The position numbers and the translations under genes are program-made. From Vermamoeba vermiformis (Eukaryota > Tubulinea > Echinamoebida): a DNA stretch of 64,000 nt. The notes under the pieces are model-generated. The model searched no databases, was not told the origin of the DNA, and was given only the letters and a program-made list of their open reading frames with translations. The stretch lies in contig JBEWZL010000244.1 in assembly GCA_045837725.1 (NCBI GenBank), forward strand, positions 372,001 to 436,000. The letters are read 5' to 3'. Shown here one piece after another: positions 23,612 through 35,724 of this stretch. Within the stretch, counting starts at the first letter, position 1. Each line of letters begins with the position of its first letter.

Positions 23612-25530
23612 ATGGTAATCAGCATTAGATCGTGCATTGTATTTCAGTTAGTGTTTGCGAATATTAAAATTAATATTTTATAATGTCATAGGATAATACG
23701 GCGTGGGGTTTTGATGTGCTGCCATCGGAAATAAAGCAATTAATATTTTCTTTTACGGATTTGGACTTGACAACGGTTCTCAGGTACCGTACTAGCAACA
23801 ATATTGATGCTTTTAACATTTTTAAATAATTTCTGATTCAAAATATTTATGTAGAGCTCAATCGACGAGTTCCGAATTTAAAAAATTGTGCTGGGCTTGG
23901 CTGCGTGACACTTCAGCTAATGCTGCCTTTGTTAGTCGCGTCAATGCAGAATTAATTCGAAGAGTCGATTGTACGAGTAAGTAGACGTTGGGTTACCTCG
24001 TTTTTTTGTGGATGTGGATTCTTTACAACGACAGCTAATCAGTTTCAATAATAGGGAAGGACACTGTAACATCGGTGCTAGCAGCGTTGAAATTACTTCC
24101 TAACGTAGAACTAGTAGTGTTCAATTGTGACGAAGGAGACCAGAACTTGGAGATCATTGCAAAAAACATCTCCGAATTTGAACAACATCCAACACTACGC
24201 TGGATTAATTATAACGATGGGTTATGGCTCCGTAATAAAAACAGTTCGGGCGGTGATTTACCACCGCAATCTAGATTTCGGCGGCTGAAGTACGATTTCA
24301 CTCAATTGGATCCCGTAGATCTGGACAAGGCGTATCATCGCGGCGGAACAATTGGCGAGAAGATGATCGTGATTGGCGCTACTGATGGCACTTTGACGTT
24401 TTTGACACGTGGCTTGGAGATCCAGAACGGTTTCACAACCGACACTTTGAAAGTATCCTCCTCGACAAATGATATTCACAAAGACAGTATAAACGCAATA
24501 TGGTCCGAAAATGGCAATCAAACGTACGTCGCTTCGAGTGTAAGTACTTTGGCGAGATCTAACGGATCTAGATCCAACACGGAGTTAAACTTGCTAACGC
24601 ACCAAATATAACTTAATAGGATGGAGTCGTTTCAAGCTGGACTTGTGTCAATGACGAACCAGTGCTGAATCAAACAATCGTGTTCCCAGAGTCAATTTTG
24701 TTCGTGTGCGATCATGCAGACAAGTATGTTCTTGCAGCTGGCAAACGAACACTTTACATCGCTGAGATCGAAACGAATAAGATTATAAGAGAGGTCGCCA
24801 CTGACGATGATATAACGGGTATGAGAGTCGTAATATGTTTGCCCTAATTTTTTACTAGTTGTGACAACATTGCACCTTGGATGTGTATTTATTAATCGCA
24901 TTTTGTTAGGACTGTTTGGAGTTGTTAATCAAGTCGCTGTAGTATCGACAAAAAATACATTATATACTCTTAAGAACGATTTGACAGCCGCAGAGGTGCT
25001 TCAAAAGCATTTCGATACTCCTTGTCCGAATTTGTGGCTCAGTCCCGATACCTCGTAAGTCCTAAAGATCAACAAGCCGACTTAAATTTAATGAGATTTT
25101 TGCAGGCTGAGAATAATTGTGCATCCAACACACGTTGAGTTAATGATTCACGAAACGAACGAAATTTCGGAACGTGTAGATGTGACTGCCTTCGTAAAAC
25201 ACAATGACACTGTCAGATTTGACACGCGACCTCATCTCGAGGCGAGATTTTCACCTACAAGGTATTGGATGACAGTATCTATTGGTACTAGTCTATTCAC
25301 TTACGTAAGTTCAAAATTTTTGTCAGATCCATGGGTTAATTATTCTTCTTCCTTATTAGAGTTTGGAGAGACACTGTTCAATCTTCGAAATGCATCCAAG
25401 TCATGGTACATTTGGTACGGATACAAAGTTCGATGCGTTTTGGTACTCTCCTTGTGGTACCTTTTTGTACGGTCTGTCTTCGAACAACACTTTGTATTGG
25501 TGGCGCAGTTGTCTCTTGCAAGTCAATTAA
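23612..25530 (+). CDS. F-box / beta-propeller-like protein (array copy B)
   Basis: Same exon plan as copy A: ATG-only exon (23612-23614), F-box exon 23692-23783 (WGFDVLPSEIKQLIFSFTDL, again 92 nt), then propeller exons with GTIGEKMIVIGATDGTLTFL, CDHADKYVLAAGKRTLYIAE and a last exon ending NNTLYWWRSCLLQVN. The helical section between F-box and propeller is the most divergent part and is shorter than in copy A. All exons read without interruption. It follows copy A by 292 bp in the same direction. Confidence 0.78.
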
Positions 25531-25630
25531 CCAATTAGCCATTTCAATAATACGGAACCAAAACAAGCGTAAATTAATAAACTTGAATTACAACAAAAAA
25601 TCCAATATTTTGGCTTTTATTCCTTTTTCG

Positions 25631-27575
25631 GTTAGGAACTAATATGCCACCAATACAACACATTATTCGAAAACAAGCTGAACAAGTAGTAGCCGTTTGG
25701 TGCGTACCAAAATGCATTGCAAGTCGGAGGATGTTCCGGATCCGTTTCGAGAGGAAAGATGTGCGGAGCCACTTGCGAGATTTGCATTCGACTTTCCAAA
25801 TCCTATCAAATAATTAAAATAAGAACGGACCTAGATGAGTTTTTTAAAACTTACGTAAGTGGTTAATCTGGATCCGACTGACACGGTCATACAGAAAGTA
25901 CGTGGTGAAAATCTGCTAAGATGAGGTCGTGTATCAAATTCATTACAGGTATCTCGTGTCTGATCAACGGTATAACTATCAAGATGTATTTCTGTACTCG
26001 TCGCTCGTTCTAACAAGCTAACTTTTGTTGGACGCACGATTATCATCAATCTGCAAATAAAACAATATTAACATCGTACATTGTGCGTGTCTATATCTAA
26101 CTTACGATGCCTCAGGACTTAAGCACACATTCGGACACGAAATTTCAGATATTTTTTGTAGCACATTGTAGTCGCCAGTGAGGTCTTCTTTTAGCGTGTA
26201 ATGACTCGTACGTGTTGTCAATGCAACTGTCTTATCAACGCTAATTACGCCTTAACAAAAGTGTCAGTTTGAGTTTAGCGGTGTTGGTCGCATAGTTGTG
26301 ACACGTGTCACGCAAAGATATTGATGCTATGAATACTTTCATACCTGTTATATCATCGTCAGTGGCAACTATTTTGATAATCTTGTTCGTTTCGATCTCA
26401 GCGATGTAAAGTGTTCGTTTGCCAGCTGCAAGAACATACTTGTCTGCATGATCGCACACGAACAAAATTGACTCTGGAAACACGATTGTTTGATTCAGCA
26501 CTGGTTCATCATTGACGCAAGACCAGCTAGAGACTATTCCATCCTAAGCCATGTCATTCTATTAATAACTTGGTCGACATTTGGTTCGCGAAACTTACAC
26601 TTGAAGCGATGTACGTGTTTGGCCTGGCACGAGCTTGTGTCAAATTGTTTATCAAATCCACGCCTGTCCATATTGCGTTAATGCAGGCTTTGTGGCAGTT
26701 GTAATCAGTCGATTGAATTTTGAGATTGTTGTTGACAGCGTCAAGTGTCAAAAATGTCAAAGTGCCATCAGTCGCACCAATCACGATCATATTCTCGCCG
26801 ATTGTTCCGCCACGGTGATACGCTCGGTGAAATGCAATGGGCTTTTGTTGGTAGAACGGTTGTGTATTGCTCGTAAATAAATAAGTCTTGAATTTCCTCG
26901 GTTGTGCTACCAGATCTTGCGGAATTGCGCCATTCTTTCGATAATTATATTCAAATCCAACGTTCAAATCAAAAGAAATTTGTTGGAGTTTCGGGTGTTG
27001 TTCCGCTTGCGCTATTATGTCTTGTTTGGCGTGATAAATGCTTTGACGGAAATTGATTTGCTCCAAATTAGGAAACTGCTTAATGATCTTTACGATATTT
27101 TCACGTGAGTAGAATCCATCTAAAAAGAGCATTAATCGAGTTTAAAAAATTCGAATCCACATCCGGCTTACTCTCGCAATTCATCTTTTGAACATGACCT
27201 CTGTTCGCTCGTGCAAAGAAAATAGAAGAAATTAATGCCTCATGTTTGCTGGCAAATAGCGGTATGTCGTATTCGCGTAGAGTTGACCAACATAACTTCT
27301 GAAATTCAGAGCTAACTGATTGAAGTCTAAATATGATTTATTAATTTTAAATATTATTAATTATTCTACAACGTGTTTGTAAGCTTACCTAAGAACGCCA
27401 GCCACATCCAAATCCAAAAACGAAAATATCAGACTTTTTAATTCTTTTGGCAGCGCACTAAAGCACAACAACTCTTCGTCCTAAAAATTGATAATGTAAA
27501 AATAACATTTAATTAAATCATTATCAGCAGATCTGTAATGGGTTATTAAATTTAATTTAATTTGTTAATTACCAT
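25631..27575 (-). CDS. F-box / beta-propeller-like protein (array copy C, inverted)
   Basis: Minus-strand member, convergent with copy B (100 bp between stop codons). ATG-only first exon at 27575-27573, then the F-box exon (CFSALPKELKSLIFSFLDLD), a helical exon with EQHPKLQQISFD, the shared block GTIGENMIVIGATDGTLTFL, the near-identical CDHADKYVLAAGKRTLYIAE exon and a final exon ending NNVLYWWHISS. All segments stay open. The F-box exon is the most divergent of the four, while the middle exons are closer to copy A than to B, hinting at exchange between copies. Confidence 0.78.
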
Positions 27576-27840
27576 TTACGCGTTAACTTGCATTAATGAA
27601 GCAACTCATACAAGTACAGAAGCGTGTTAATAACAACGCTCTACGTTCTTCACAACACAACTGAAATAAAAATTAATTAGGCCAGGGACACTTCCCTTTC
27701 TTGTGAGCAGAAAATAGTGCGAATAAAAAGAAAAAAGGGTAAGTTGTTTTTAATTCCCTCAATGTGCTAGACGCCACAATTCATAGTCGTCATAAAAGGT
27801 CTGAAGTCAAAAATAGCGAAGGTGTAACAAGAGGCTCAGA

Positions 27841-29814
27841 ATGGTAGGAAATTGAATTAGATCGAATCCGAAACTCGATTGTTCAGTCACTCGACGAACA
27901 ATTATTAATTATTTGATATTTGTCTAATATTCTTTGTCATTAGGAGAATGCATTTTGGGGTTTTGATGTACTTCCGAAGGAGATTAAGCAACGAATATTT
28001 TCTTTTACGGATTTGGACTTGGCAACCGTTCTTCGGTGAGTTAATACGAATTAATAAATCACAATTATCCTAAAAAGTATTAGAAAAATTAATACAATTC
28101 AATTTAGTCTCCAATCAACGAGTTCAGAGTTCAAAAGATTGTGTTGGTTTTGGATGCGCAATTACGACACTTCATTCATGACACAAAGTGAGCGTACAGC
28201 ACAAATCGCATCTCACCTGATTAACAGAGTAAATTCGAATATGATTCGACGAATGGATCTATCGCGTAAGTCAAATTTGATAAAAACTTAAGAATTTTGT
28301 TGACACCGTGTTACAGGATGCGAAAAAGCTGTCTCATTGGCGTGCAAGATTCTTAAAAAATTTCCAAATTTGCAACGGATTGAATTCGGTTTTCAAGGCG
28401 GCGGTGGTATTGAAGACAAAATAACCGAATTCGAGCAACACCCCGAACTTTGCGAAATTTCGTTGAGTTTGGATCATTGGTACTGGCCAAAGTCAAAAAT
28501 AAGATTCAACATTAAATTAGATAAGTGCTTGGACTACCTAAGAGATGACGACATTGATCCGGCCAACCCAACAATCAATTATTGACTGGAAAAATCACCG
28601 TTCGTCCAACAAGAACCCATTTACTATAATAGAGCTTATCATCGTGGCGGAACAATTGGCAAGAATATGATCGTGATTGGTGCGACTGATGGCACTTTGA
28701 CATTTTTGACACTTGACGCTGTCAATAACCGCCTCGTTCGCCGCTCAACCAATACTCAAGTACATAAGGATTGCATCAATGCCATATGGTGCGAAAAAGA
28801 AAATCCTTGGTCTCACGAACCTTTCATCACGTACATTGCCTCAAACGTAAGTGAGCAGATCCGAGTGGAAGAATCGACTGCCCTCATGACTAAAGACCGT
28901 TTATTTAGGATGGAACAGTATCGAGCTGGTCTTGTGTCAATGATGAACCAGTGCTGAATCAAACAATCGTGTTCCCAGAGTCAATTTTGTTCGTGTGCGA
29001 TCATGCAGACAAGTATGTTCTTGCAGCTGGCAAACGAACACTGTACATTGCTGAGATCGAAACGAACAAGATTATACGAGAGCTTGAGGTCAACGACAAT
29101 ATAACAGGTATGACAATCGTTAAATGCATTGGTCGTTCAAGTGACACGTGTCACAAAATGTTATATTGCTTGCACTAAAACTTTTCTATAGGACTGCACA
29201 GCACGTCCCATCAAACTGTGTTGACAACTGCCAGTAGTACGTATTATATTAGTAGTAAAGACGTGCCTAGCGAAGACGTGCCATTTATTACGACTAATAC
29301 CCCGAATTTGTGGATCAGCCCTGATGGATCGTAAGTAGATCTGAGTTCGTATTTTTAAATCTTATTTATTTTGTTTTAATATTATCATATTTTAATAGAT
29401 TAGGAGTTATCGTGCAGCACTACGAAGTTGAAATCTTCGACGTCATAGAAAACACAGAGCTGTACTTTTTCGATAACCGTGGACCTTATGACATACGACC
29501 ACATTTATCTCGCTTCTCGCCAATGAGATATTGGTTGACTGTATCTACTGGCCCGAGCCTAATTACTTACGTAAGAATTTTTGCTAAATTGATAGATCTG
29601 CCAGTCCATTCGTTTGCCATTTACTCATCGTATTATATTGCCTTAGGATTTAGAGAGCAAGCTTACATTAGCTTTAGTATCTCCGCGTATCTGCCGCAAA
29701 GAGTTCGATGGTGGTTTGCCAAAGTGTAATGCATTTTGGTATTCAAAATGCGCGCATTACTTGTTCGGTCTGTATTCAAATAATGCCTTGTTTTGGTGGC
29801 ACCTATTATTTTAA
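27841..29814 (+). CDS. F-box / beta-propeller-like gene (array copy D) with an in-frame TGA
   Basis: Fourth member: ATG-only exon 27841-27843, F-box exon (WGFDVLPKEIKQRIFSFTDL), helical exon, propeller exons and a final exon ending WWHLLF. In the exon that joins helical part and propeller, the frame meets TGA at 28583-28585 and then continues in the same frame with sequence clearly homologous to the siblings (YHRGGTIGKNMIVIGATDGT). I see no GT-AG pair that would remove it. The gene is therefore either a recent pseudogene, a truncated F-box-only product, or read through. Everything downstream still looks well conserved. Confidence 0.65.
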
Positions 29815-30120
29815 TCGCCTCGCATAAAATTTAGTAAATTGGTTTCACTGTTGTCTAGACGTATGTTACAAGCGCAAGCATGAACCTCGAGGTTTCAAGC
29901 CTCAAAGCGATCACGAGCGTGAAAATAAATGCTATCGTTAAGAACGTATAAGAAGAACAAATGAAATTGGCGATTAAAGGTGCAACGTTGTTTAAATAAA
30001 GCTTCTCAAAGCCCTTCTCGAGAACAAAGCAAACAACGCAACTTTCTTTTATCAAATTAAAAACGGCGGCGAAAGCGCAAGCACACTCAAATATAGTGTT
30101 ATAGCTTAGCTACCGTAGTT

Positions 30121-33100
30121 ATGGAAGAGATAGATCTCGTGGACGACATTTGGTTAAGGATCTTCCAAACGTTTGGAGTTGATCGGGCCAAACTTTGCCA
30201 GGTAATCAAAGAAAAATTTCGTATTATTTTAATTATATCCACGTCTTATTTTTAAATGTTTATTGCTGTTTTTTTGGTTTAACTATACAAAAATAATAAT
30301 TAATACCAGGAATCATTTAACCGACCTATTATGCAAAAATAGGTGTCTAAGAAATGGAGAAGAATTATATTGAGTCCGAATAATTGGAAATCGTTGGAGA
30401 ATTACGGGATCTTCAGGAGATCGTTTGGCGCAGACCCACAGTCAGCTTCGTTTATCAATTTTATCAAACATAACCTTACGAACCTCGTGGATGTTAACAT
30501 TAGAGGCGACACTGCTGTTCCAATCAACGACTTTCTGGAGTAGAGTTCTTCCAAATTCGGTACTCCCTAGTATATTACGTCAATATGCATCTAATGTGTA
30601 TTGAAACAATATTATTGTTACCTTCACAATGTTGGCTAAACCCTCATCTGACATCTCGAACTGCGAGAGTTCCAAATTTAGCAACGCTAAATCGCTGCAT
30701 CGAGGCACCAAATTCGATGAATATATATTAGGGAGTACCGAATTGGAAGATCATACGACATGCAGGAGATCTACCCGCTGAAAAAATTGCAGCGCGTCAT
30801 GGTGCACAAAACAGCATTGATCGATGAATTAGTCGCGAACCTTCCGCAATTGAAGTACGTCATTATCGAGGAGCGTCAACGAGGATATTCATTTGGTCCC
30901 CCAATAGAGTCCAAGTTTGAATTCCGAAAAATTGGATCCACTATTATCGTGTCACCGAATTTCTTGTCTTCAAAGGACGCAAATATCGTGCGACAAGTCA
31001 AAGATTTGGTCACGTACGATCACAGCCCGTACTTACGCAATCTGGTGAACCGGGTGCCATTTGACCGAGAGTACTTTACTTTTTTGGTCAAAGAGATGGG
31101 TTTGGATGTTAATTACGTGTAAGTTGCGTCAATTAATTACGAATTTAACTTAAATATTTACACGTTTAGGGAGCCATTAATGCTTGGATATCGTCCTGTT
31201 TACCTTGATCGATGGGCATCAGCGACGCCTTTGGCAGTATTGTTGGAAAGAGTTGGCAAGACAATTACTGGGGGATCCCGTGAAAGTGACGCAGCGGAAG
31301 CATATTGTCTTGATGTTGCAAAATGTCTGCTCGATTTAGGCGCAGATCCAAACCGGATCTCGAGCATCAATCCGCCGCTAACATTAGTGCCAAGAGAAAG
31401 TGTCGTGCTCCTTCTTCTTGAGCACGGATTTAATATTCATGCTACTGGCTTGGATTCAGTTCCGTATTACATCAGCTTACTTAATACCAGCATGCCTGGT
31501 ATGGTTTCATTCATTAATATTTTTGGTAATATTAACGTTACTTGTTTAAACAGACGTCCCTCGTGCATTTGCTGAAATTTTAAAGAGAGAAAACATCAAC
31601 AAGGAGCTGTTGCTTGAGGTAAACGTAACTTAACGTGGAGAGATGTCTGACATTGGTTGTTTAGCACGCGATTTTGAATCGCAGACGGTACGCAATTGAT
31701 ATGCTAAACAGTGCAGGCGTGAAGTGGACATCAACGACACTTGAACAACTTATCTATAGCATGCCAAAACTGGTATGTGCTCAGCGTTTGCGTTGTGAGA
31801 AGTTACTGAACAAACTGCTTTTGATAGTTCGATACACTGACGCTGCAAAGAGCATATGACACGAAGCTCATGACACCAGCGATTGTGTTCACAGCCATCA
31901 AAAGAGGCTTGCTGCCCGAAGTGTACGTTTAGGACTTCTAACGGATTAATCAATCTAATCTATCCACCAGTAAGGACAGCCTAATGGCATTGCCTGATCA
32001 GCTTGACTCAGAGGGCTGGACGCCGATGCACCACGCAGCATTGTTGCATGACTTCCGTGGCTTCATGACGGGGTTAAGTCCTAGCACTAGCAACCCGAAC
32101 AGCAAGTTTGGTAGATGGACTCAGGAAAAGAAAGATTACGCTTTTGGATCCACAACGACCAGCGAGATTGATGTCACGAGAATAGTTACCCCGGTGGTTA
32201 GTGATAAGCCTCAGGCTACTAGTGAGGGCCTGTCAGGTGTTGGAAGTGGTACCACGAGCAATTTGTTTGGCCAGTCAAACCATTTTGGCTTTTCATTTGG
32301 AACGGAAGGAACCACTCGAATCTTTGGCAGTGGTTTTGGAAGTGGCAACAATGACGGCAATACTTTTGGACTTAACGACAATAACGGCAATTTCAACGGT
32401 GGGCTACGCAGTGGGCTTGGACAAGGTAACAACAATGGCTTCGGATTTGGCACCAACAGCAGGGAGTTTGGTACCAATGATAGCAATACCTTTGGTTTCA
32501 ACAATAATAGCGGTGCAAGTACTCCAATGGCCTCACAAGAAGATCTGAGCGGCCATTGAAATGCAACATTGAAGAAGTTCTACCGTTGTTAGCGCATTGC
32601 AACATCAATAGCAGGACGTCTTATGGTGAGACGCCGTTACTGTTGGTCACAAAATCGAAGTACCTCAAAGACGACGAGAAAGAAAAGAATATTAAAGCTC
32701 TGCTTCAACACGGCGCGGATCCTAATATTTCGGTACGTACAGTGCTATTACAATAATAACAACAATTTGCTAATCAATTGATCCGCAGGACAATAACGGC
32801 TGGACACCACTGCATGCGGCTTTGTACGTCGGAAAGTGGAAACTAGGGGCTGAATTAATATCCCACGGAGCTAATGTTAACGCGCAAGACAACATTGGCG
32901 TTACTCCGCTCATGGCTCTGTTGATCGGATTTGTTCATAATCATAACGAGCCCTTCACGGACATTGAAGAGGAGTGGGTCAAACTACTGACACTAAATGT
33001 CGATGTCACTCTTGCCGACAAGCCTTTCAACCGTTCGTTGATGCATTATGCAGCGTGTGTTGCTTCACCGGGCATGATGCAACGCATTTGCGACAAAAAT

Positions 33101-35520
33101 CCGCAGATTGTTAATGCCCCGTATGTTGCGTGAAAGCGACAGCAAGAATTTATATTTTTATTTAATTATATAATAGGGACAATGAAGGATATACGCCGCT
33201 TCATTACGCTGTCATGTTTGGCAATCTCAAGGCCATCACGTTTTTACTGAACAACGGCGCCAATCCAAACGCCCAGTCCACCAATCACAAATTGACACGT
33301 AAAACCTCATATTTGATTTATTAATTCTAATGATCGTATGTACAGCGTTAATGCTTTGCGCTAGCATGCGCAAGGAGTCTAGCAGCTTCAGCGTCTCGCC
33401 TGTTTTGACGCACTACCTCGCAACGCAACATTTGCTGCTGTTGGCCAGTCCTCTCGAAATGAGACATGAAACGAGATTGGTTAACGGCTCTTTTACTGAA
33501 CCACCTTGGACTAAAAGTCCTTTGAAAAAATGGAACGAAAAGAGTAACAAGTAAGTTTTTTCTCTTCTTAAAATTTATTCTGAAACTATTTGCAAAAGTT
33601 CTACGTGGAGCTACAAGTGCCTAGAAGTTATTGAATTGCTTGGCCGAGTGTCAGATCCGCACTTGACAGATGCTGAGGGCTCTTCGTTGCTCCATCACTT
33701 GGTGCAGTTGGTCGGAGAGCCAAAAAACGGGGACTTTCCCGTGTTGCATTTGATTGCTAGCAACAAGGAATTTGCACCCTATTGGTCGGTTCCGAACAAG
33801 CACAAGATGATACCTGCCAAGGAGTAAGTGTTATTGTTGGCCCGATTCAAATTCATACGGATCCGTTCTTTCGCACGAACAATTATGATCTCGGGAGATA
33901 GCCCCGGCCTGCCCTAATTTCGCATATACATCCCCTTCGTGAGACGCAGTTGATACTGGCTTTACCCAATTAGGCAAGTCCGTGGTTCGGGAAATGATCC
34001 GCTTCACACTGTTTCAAGAATTCATGCGGGCAGAATATTTTGAAATTTCCCGACACGTGATTTTACAGTGTCTTGGGAACTCGAGATTGTTGCTGTGCTC
34101 CTGGCCCGATTAACATTGTTCGTGCGAAATAACGGATCTGTAACAAATTCCACGCCAAATCTTTGATATGAATCTTGAATTAACTAGTTGGATGGCAAAT
34201 GATTATTAACTTGTTGATAAGATTGTTTGACCAAATGTGCAAAGGATGGGGCGGCGTCAATATAGATTTGGCCAAACTGTACGTATTGTGTATTTCTTTA
34301 TAGAACATTATTATAATTCTTATTCATAGAGTATTGCCGATGATCAAAGACCATCAAATTAAGATGTTCCACGGCACTGATTTTTCGATCGTTCATAAGA
34401 TTCTCAATTACCCTCAGGAGCTAAGAGCGGAATTTTTGCCCTTAATAGGTACGATAAATATATAAGACCCGACATCTATTTTTCGCAATAGCTCGTTTTG
34501 TTGTTCTCTTAAAGAAATACAAATTTTAATATTAAAATTAATAAATTTTTTTCTTGATGTAACAATTCTAATGCCGGTCAACAGATGCCACGACATTGCC
34601 CACGCAAGTTGATGTTCATGTCCCCTGTCGTATTGACACGCTGCTGCACCACCTCGTGTACAAGTTACCCGCGATAAAAGAAGCGCTCAAATTGCAGCCT
34701 CACGCAATCAACGTGCAAAACTCTATTGGACAGACACCACTGTTCTGTGCAGTGCAGGTAAGCATTTAATACATTAACAGTGAATTACCCTTTATGACGA
34801 GAACTTATTCTTGGGTGGTGCACTTTGTCCGTCATTTAAAGGTTAACGAACGAGACTAACAGTTTGACCTTTGTAGTTGCTGGTACAATTGGAATCAGAG
34901 GCCAATCAGGTAAAATTAATCGCAGTTTAAGTCACTTTATATTATGCGCGATATTACTGCATAAACTAACCAAGTGTCTGACAGGTGATCTACTTGCTGG
35001 AATTGATCGACTTGTTTTTGGCTCAAAAAGGTACCTACCAATCATATGACGGACACGTTAAATCATATCGAAGACCAATTAAAGAAAACTTTCTTTGAAT
35101 CTTTTTGGATCTACGAGCAAATTATAATCATGATTGTTGGTCAGTACTGATACTCAATACTATTGCAGACACATTGATGTGGACAAAGCAAACGAAGACG
35201 GTGACACGCCCCTGCACCTCGCAGCACAAAGATTTCACCTCGGAGCAATCGATGCAATCTACGGCCACATGCAGCAGACATTCATCTTTGCAGTGCCGTT
35301 CTGTCTCACAGCCTTCAAGTTACTCGAGTCAGGAGCACGTGTGGATATCAAAAACAAATCGGGACTTACACCGCTCGATTATTGTCCACGACTGTTTGAA
35401 TATTTCACAGAGTTCAATGGACTCATTGGACAGCACTATCTGGCGGCGTATTTCAGTCACGAGGAGATGAAGAACAAGTCAGAGGCTCCTACCACACCTC
35501 CTAGGTCCAAACATTTTTGA
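30121..35520 (+). CDS. large F-box / ankyrin-repeat protein, possibly damaged
   Basis: Starts MEEIDLVDDIWLRIFQTFGV with an F-box continued in the next exon (VSKKWRRIILSPNNWKSLE). LRR-like and helical segments follow, then ankyrin repeats over many exons: CLLDLGADPNRIS, EGWTPMHHAALLHD, ALLQHGADPNIS, NNGWTPLHAALYVG, NEGYTPLHYAVMFGNL, EDGDTPLHLAAQRF. The C-terminal repeat ends at TGA 35518-35520. Ankyrin-F-box proteins usually present substrates to SCF ligases. Three oddities are listed separately: an inverted segment near 30.55-30.75 kb with a TAG before it, an FG-rich insert at about 32.2-32.55 kb followed by an unresolved frame change, and an unusually long intron near 33.8-34.2 kb. The last two junctions before 35170 are also ambiguous. 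Confidence 0.6.
30547..30750. repeat. short inverted segment bounded by 30-bp inverted repeats
   Basis: Left arm 30547-30576 and right arm 30721-30750 are reverse complements with about two differences. The DNA between them reads on the minus strand as an LRR-type exon (CSDLALLNLELSQFEMSDEG, followed by a GT donor at 30621-30620), whereas the host gene is on the plus strand. The most direct reading is a local inversion of one exon of the F-box/ankyrin gene. Confidence 0.65.
33860..34138. repeat. MITE-like element with inverted ends, inside an intron
   Basis: A 24-nt arm at 33860-33883 (core TTTCGCACGAACAAT) recurs as reverse complement at 34115-34138 with one mismatch; weaker similarity continues inwards. 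About 230 bp separate the arms and hold no open frame. The element occupies most of an intron of roughly 0.4 kb, while other introns here are mostly under 100 nt. No target-site duplication was established. Confidence 0.5.
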
Positions 35521-35724
35521 TAGAACAATCGTTGAAGTTTATTAAGGAGTCTTCATTGTGCGTCTTACATGTACCTAGGCGTACTCAGTAAATTCACAAC
35601 CTGACGTAATTCGTCGCATTTTTACGCCGGGAAATTTCAGTTTTACTTTACGTGGATTGTGAATGTATTAGTTGGTGAAACAAAGTGAGTAAAGAAAGCG
35701 ATAATTAACTAAAATTTACATGCT

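Noticed and set aside
29855-30055. 66-residue hydrophobic minus-strand frame
   Set aside because: Lies in the short gap between two genes, overlaps the presumed promoter of the F-box/ankyrin gene, and has no family match. A real small membrane protein cannot be excluded but is not supported.
32211-32504. Leu/Pro-rich minus-strand frame
   Set aside because: Mirror image of the Gly/Phe/Asn-rich repeat on the coding strand; its composition is fully explained by that.
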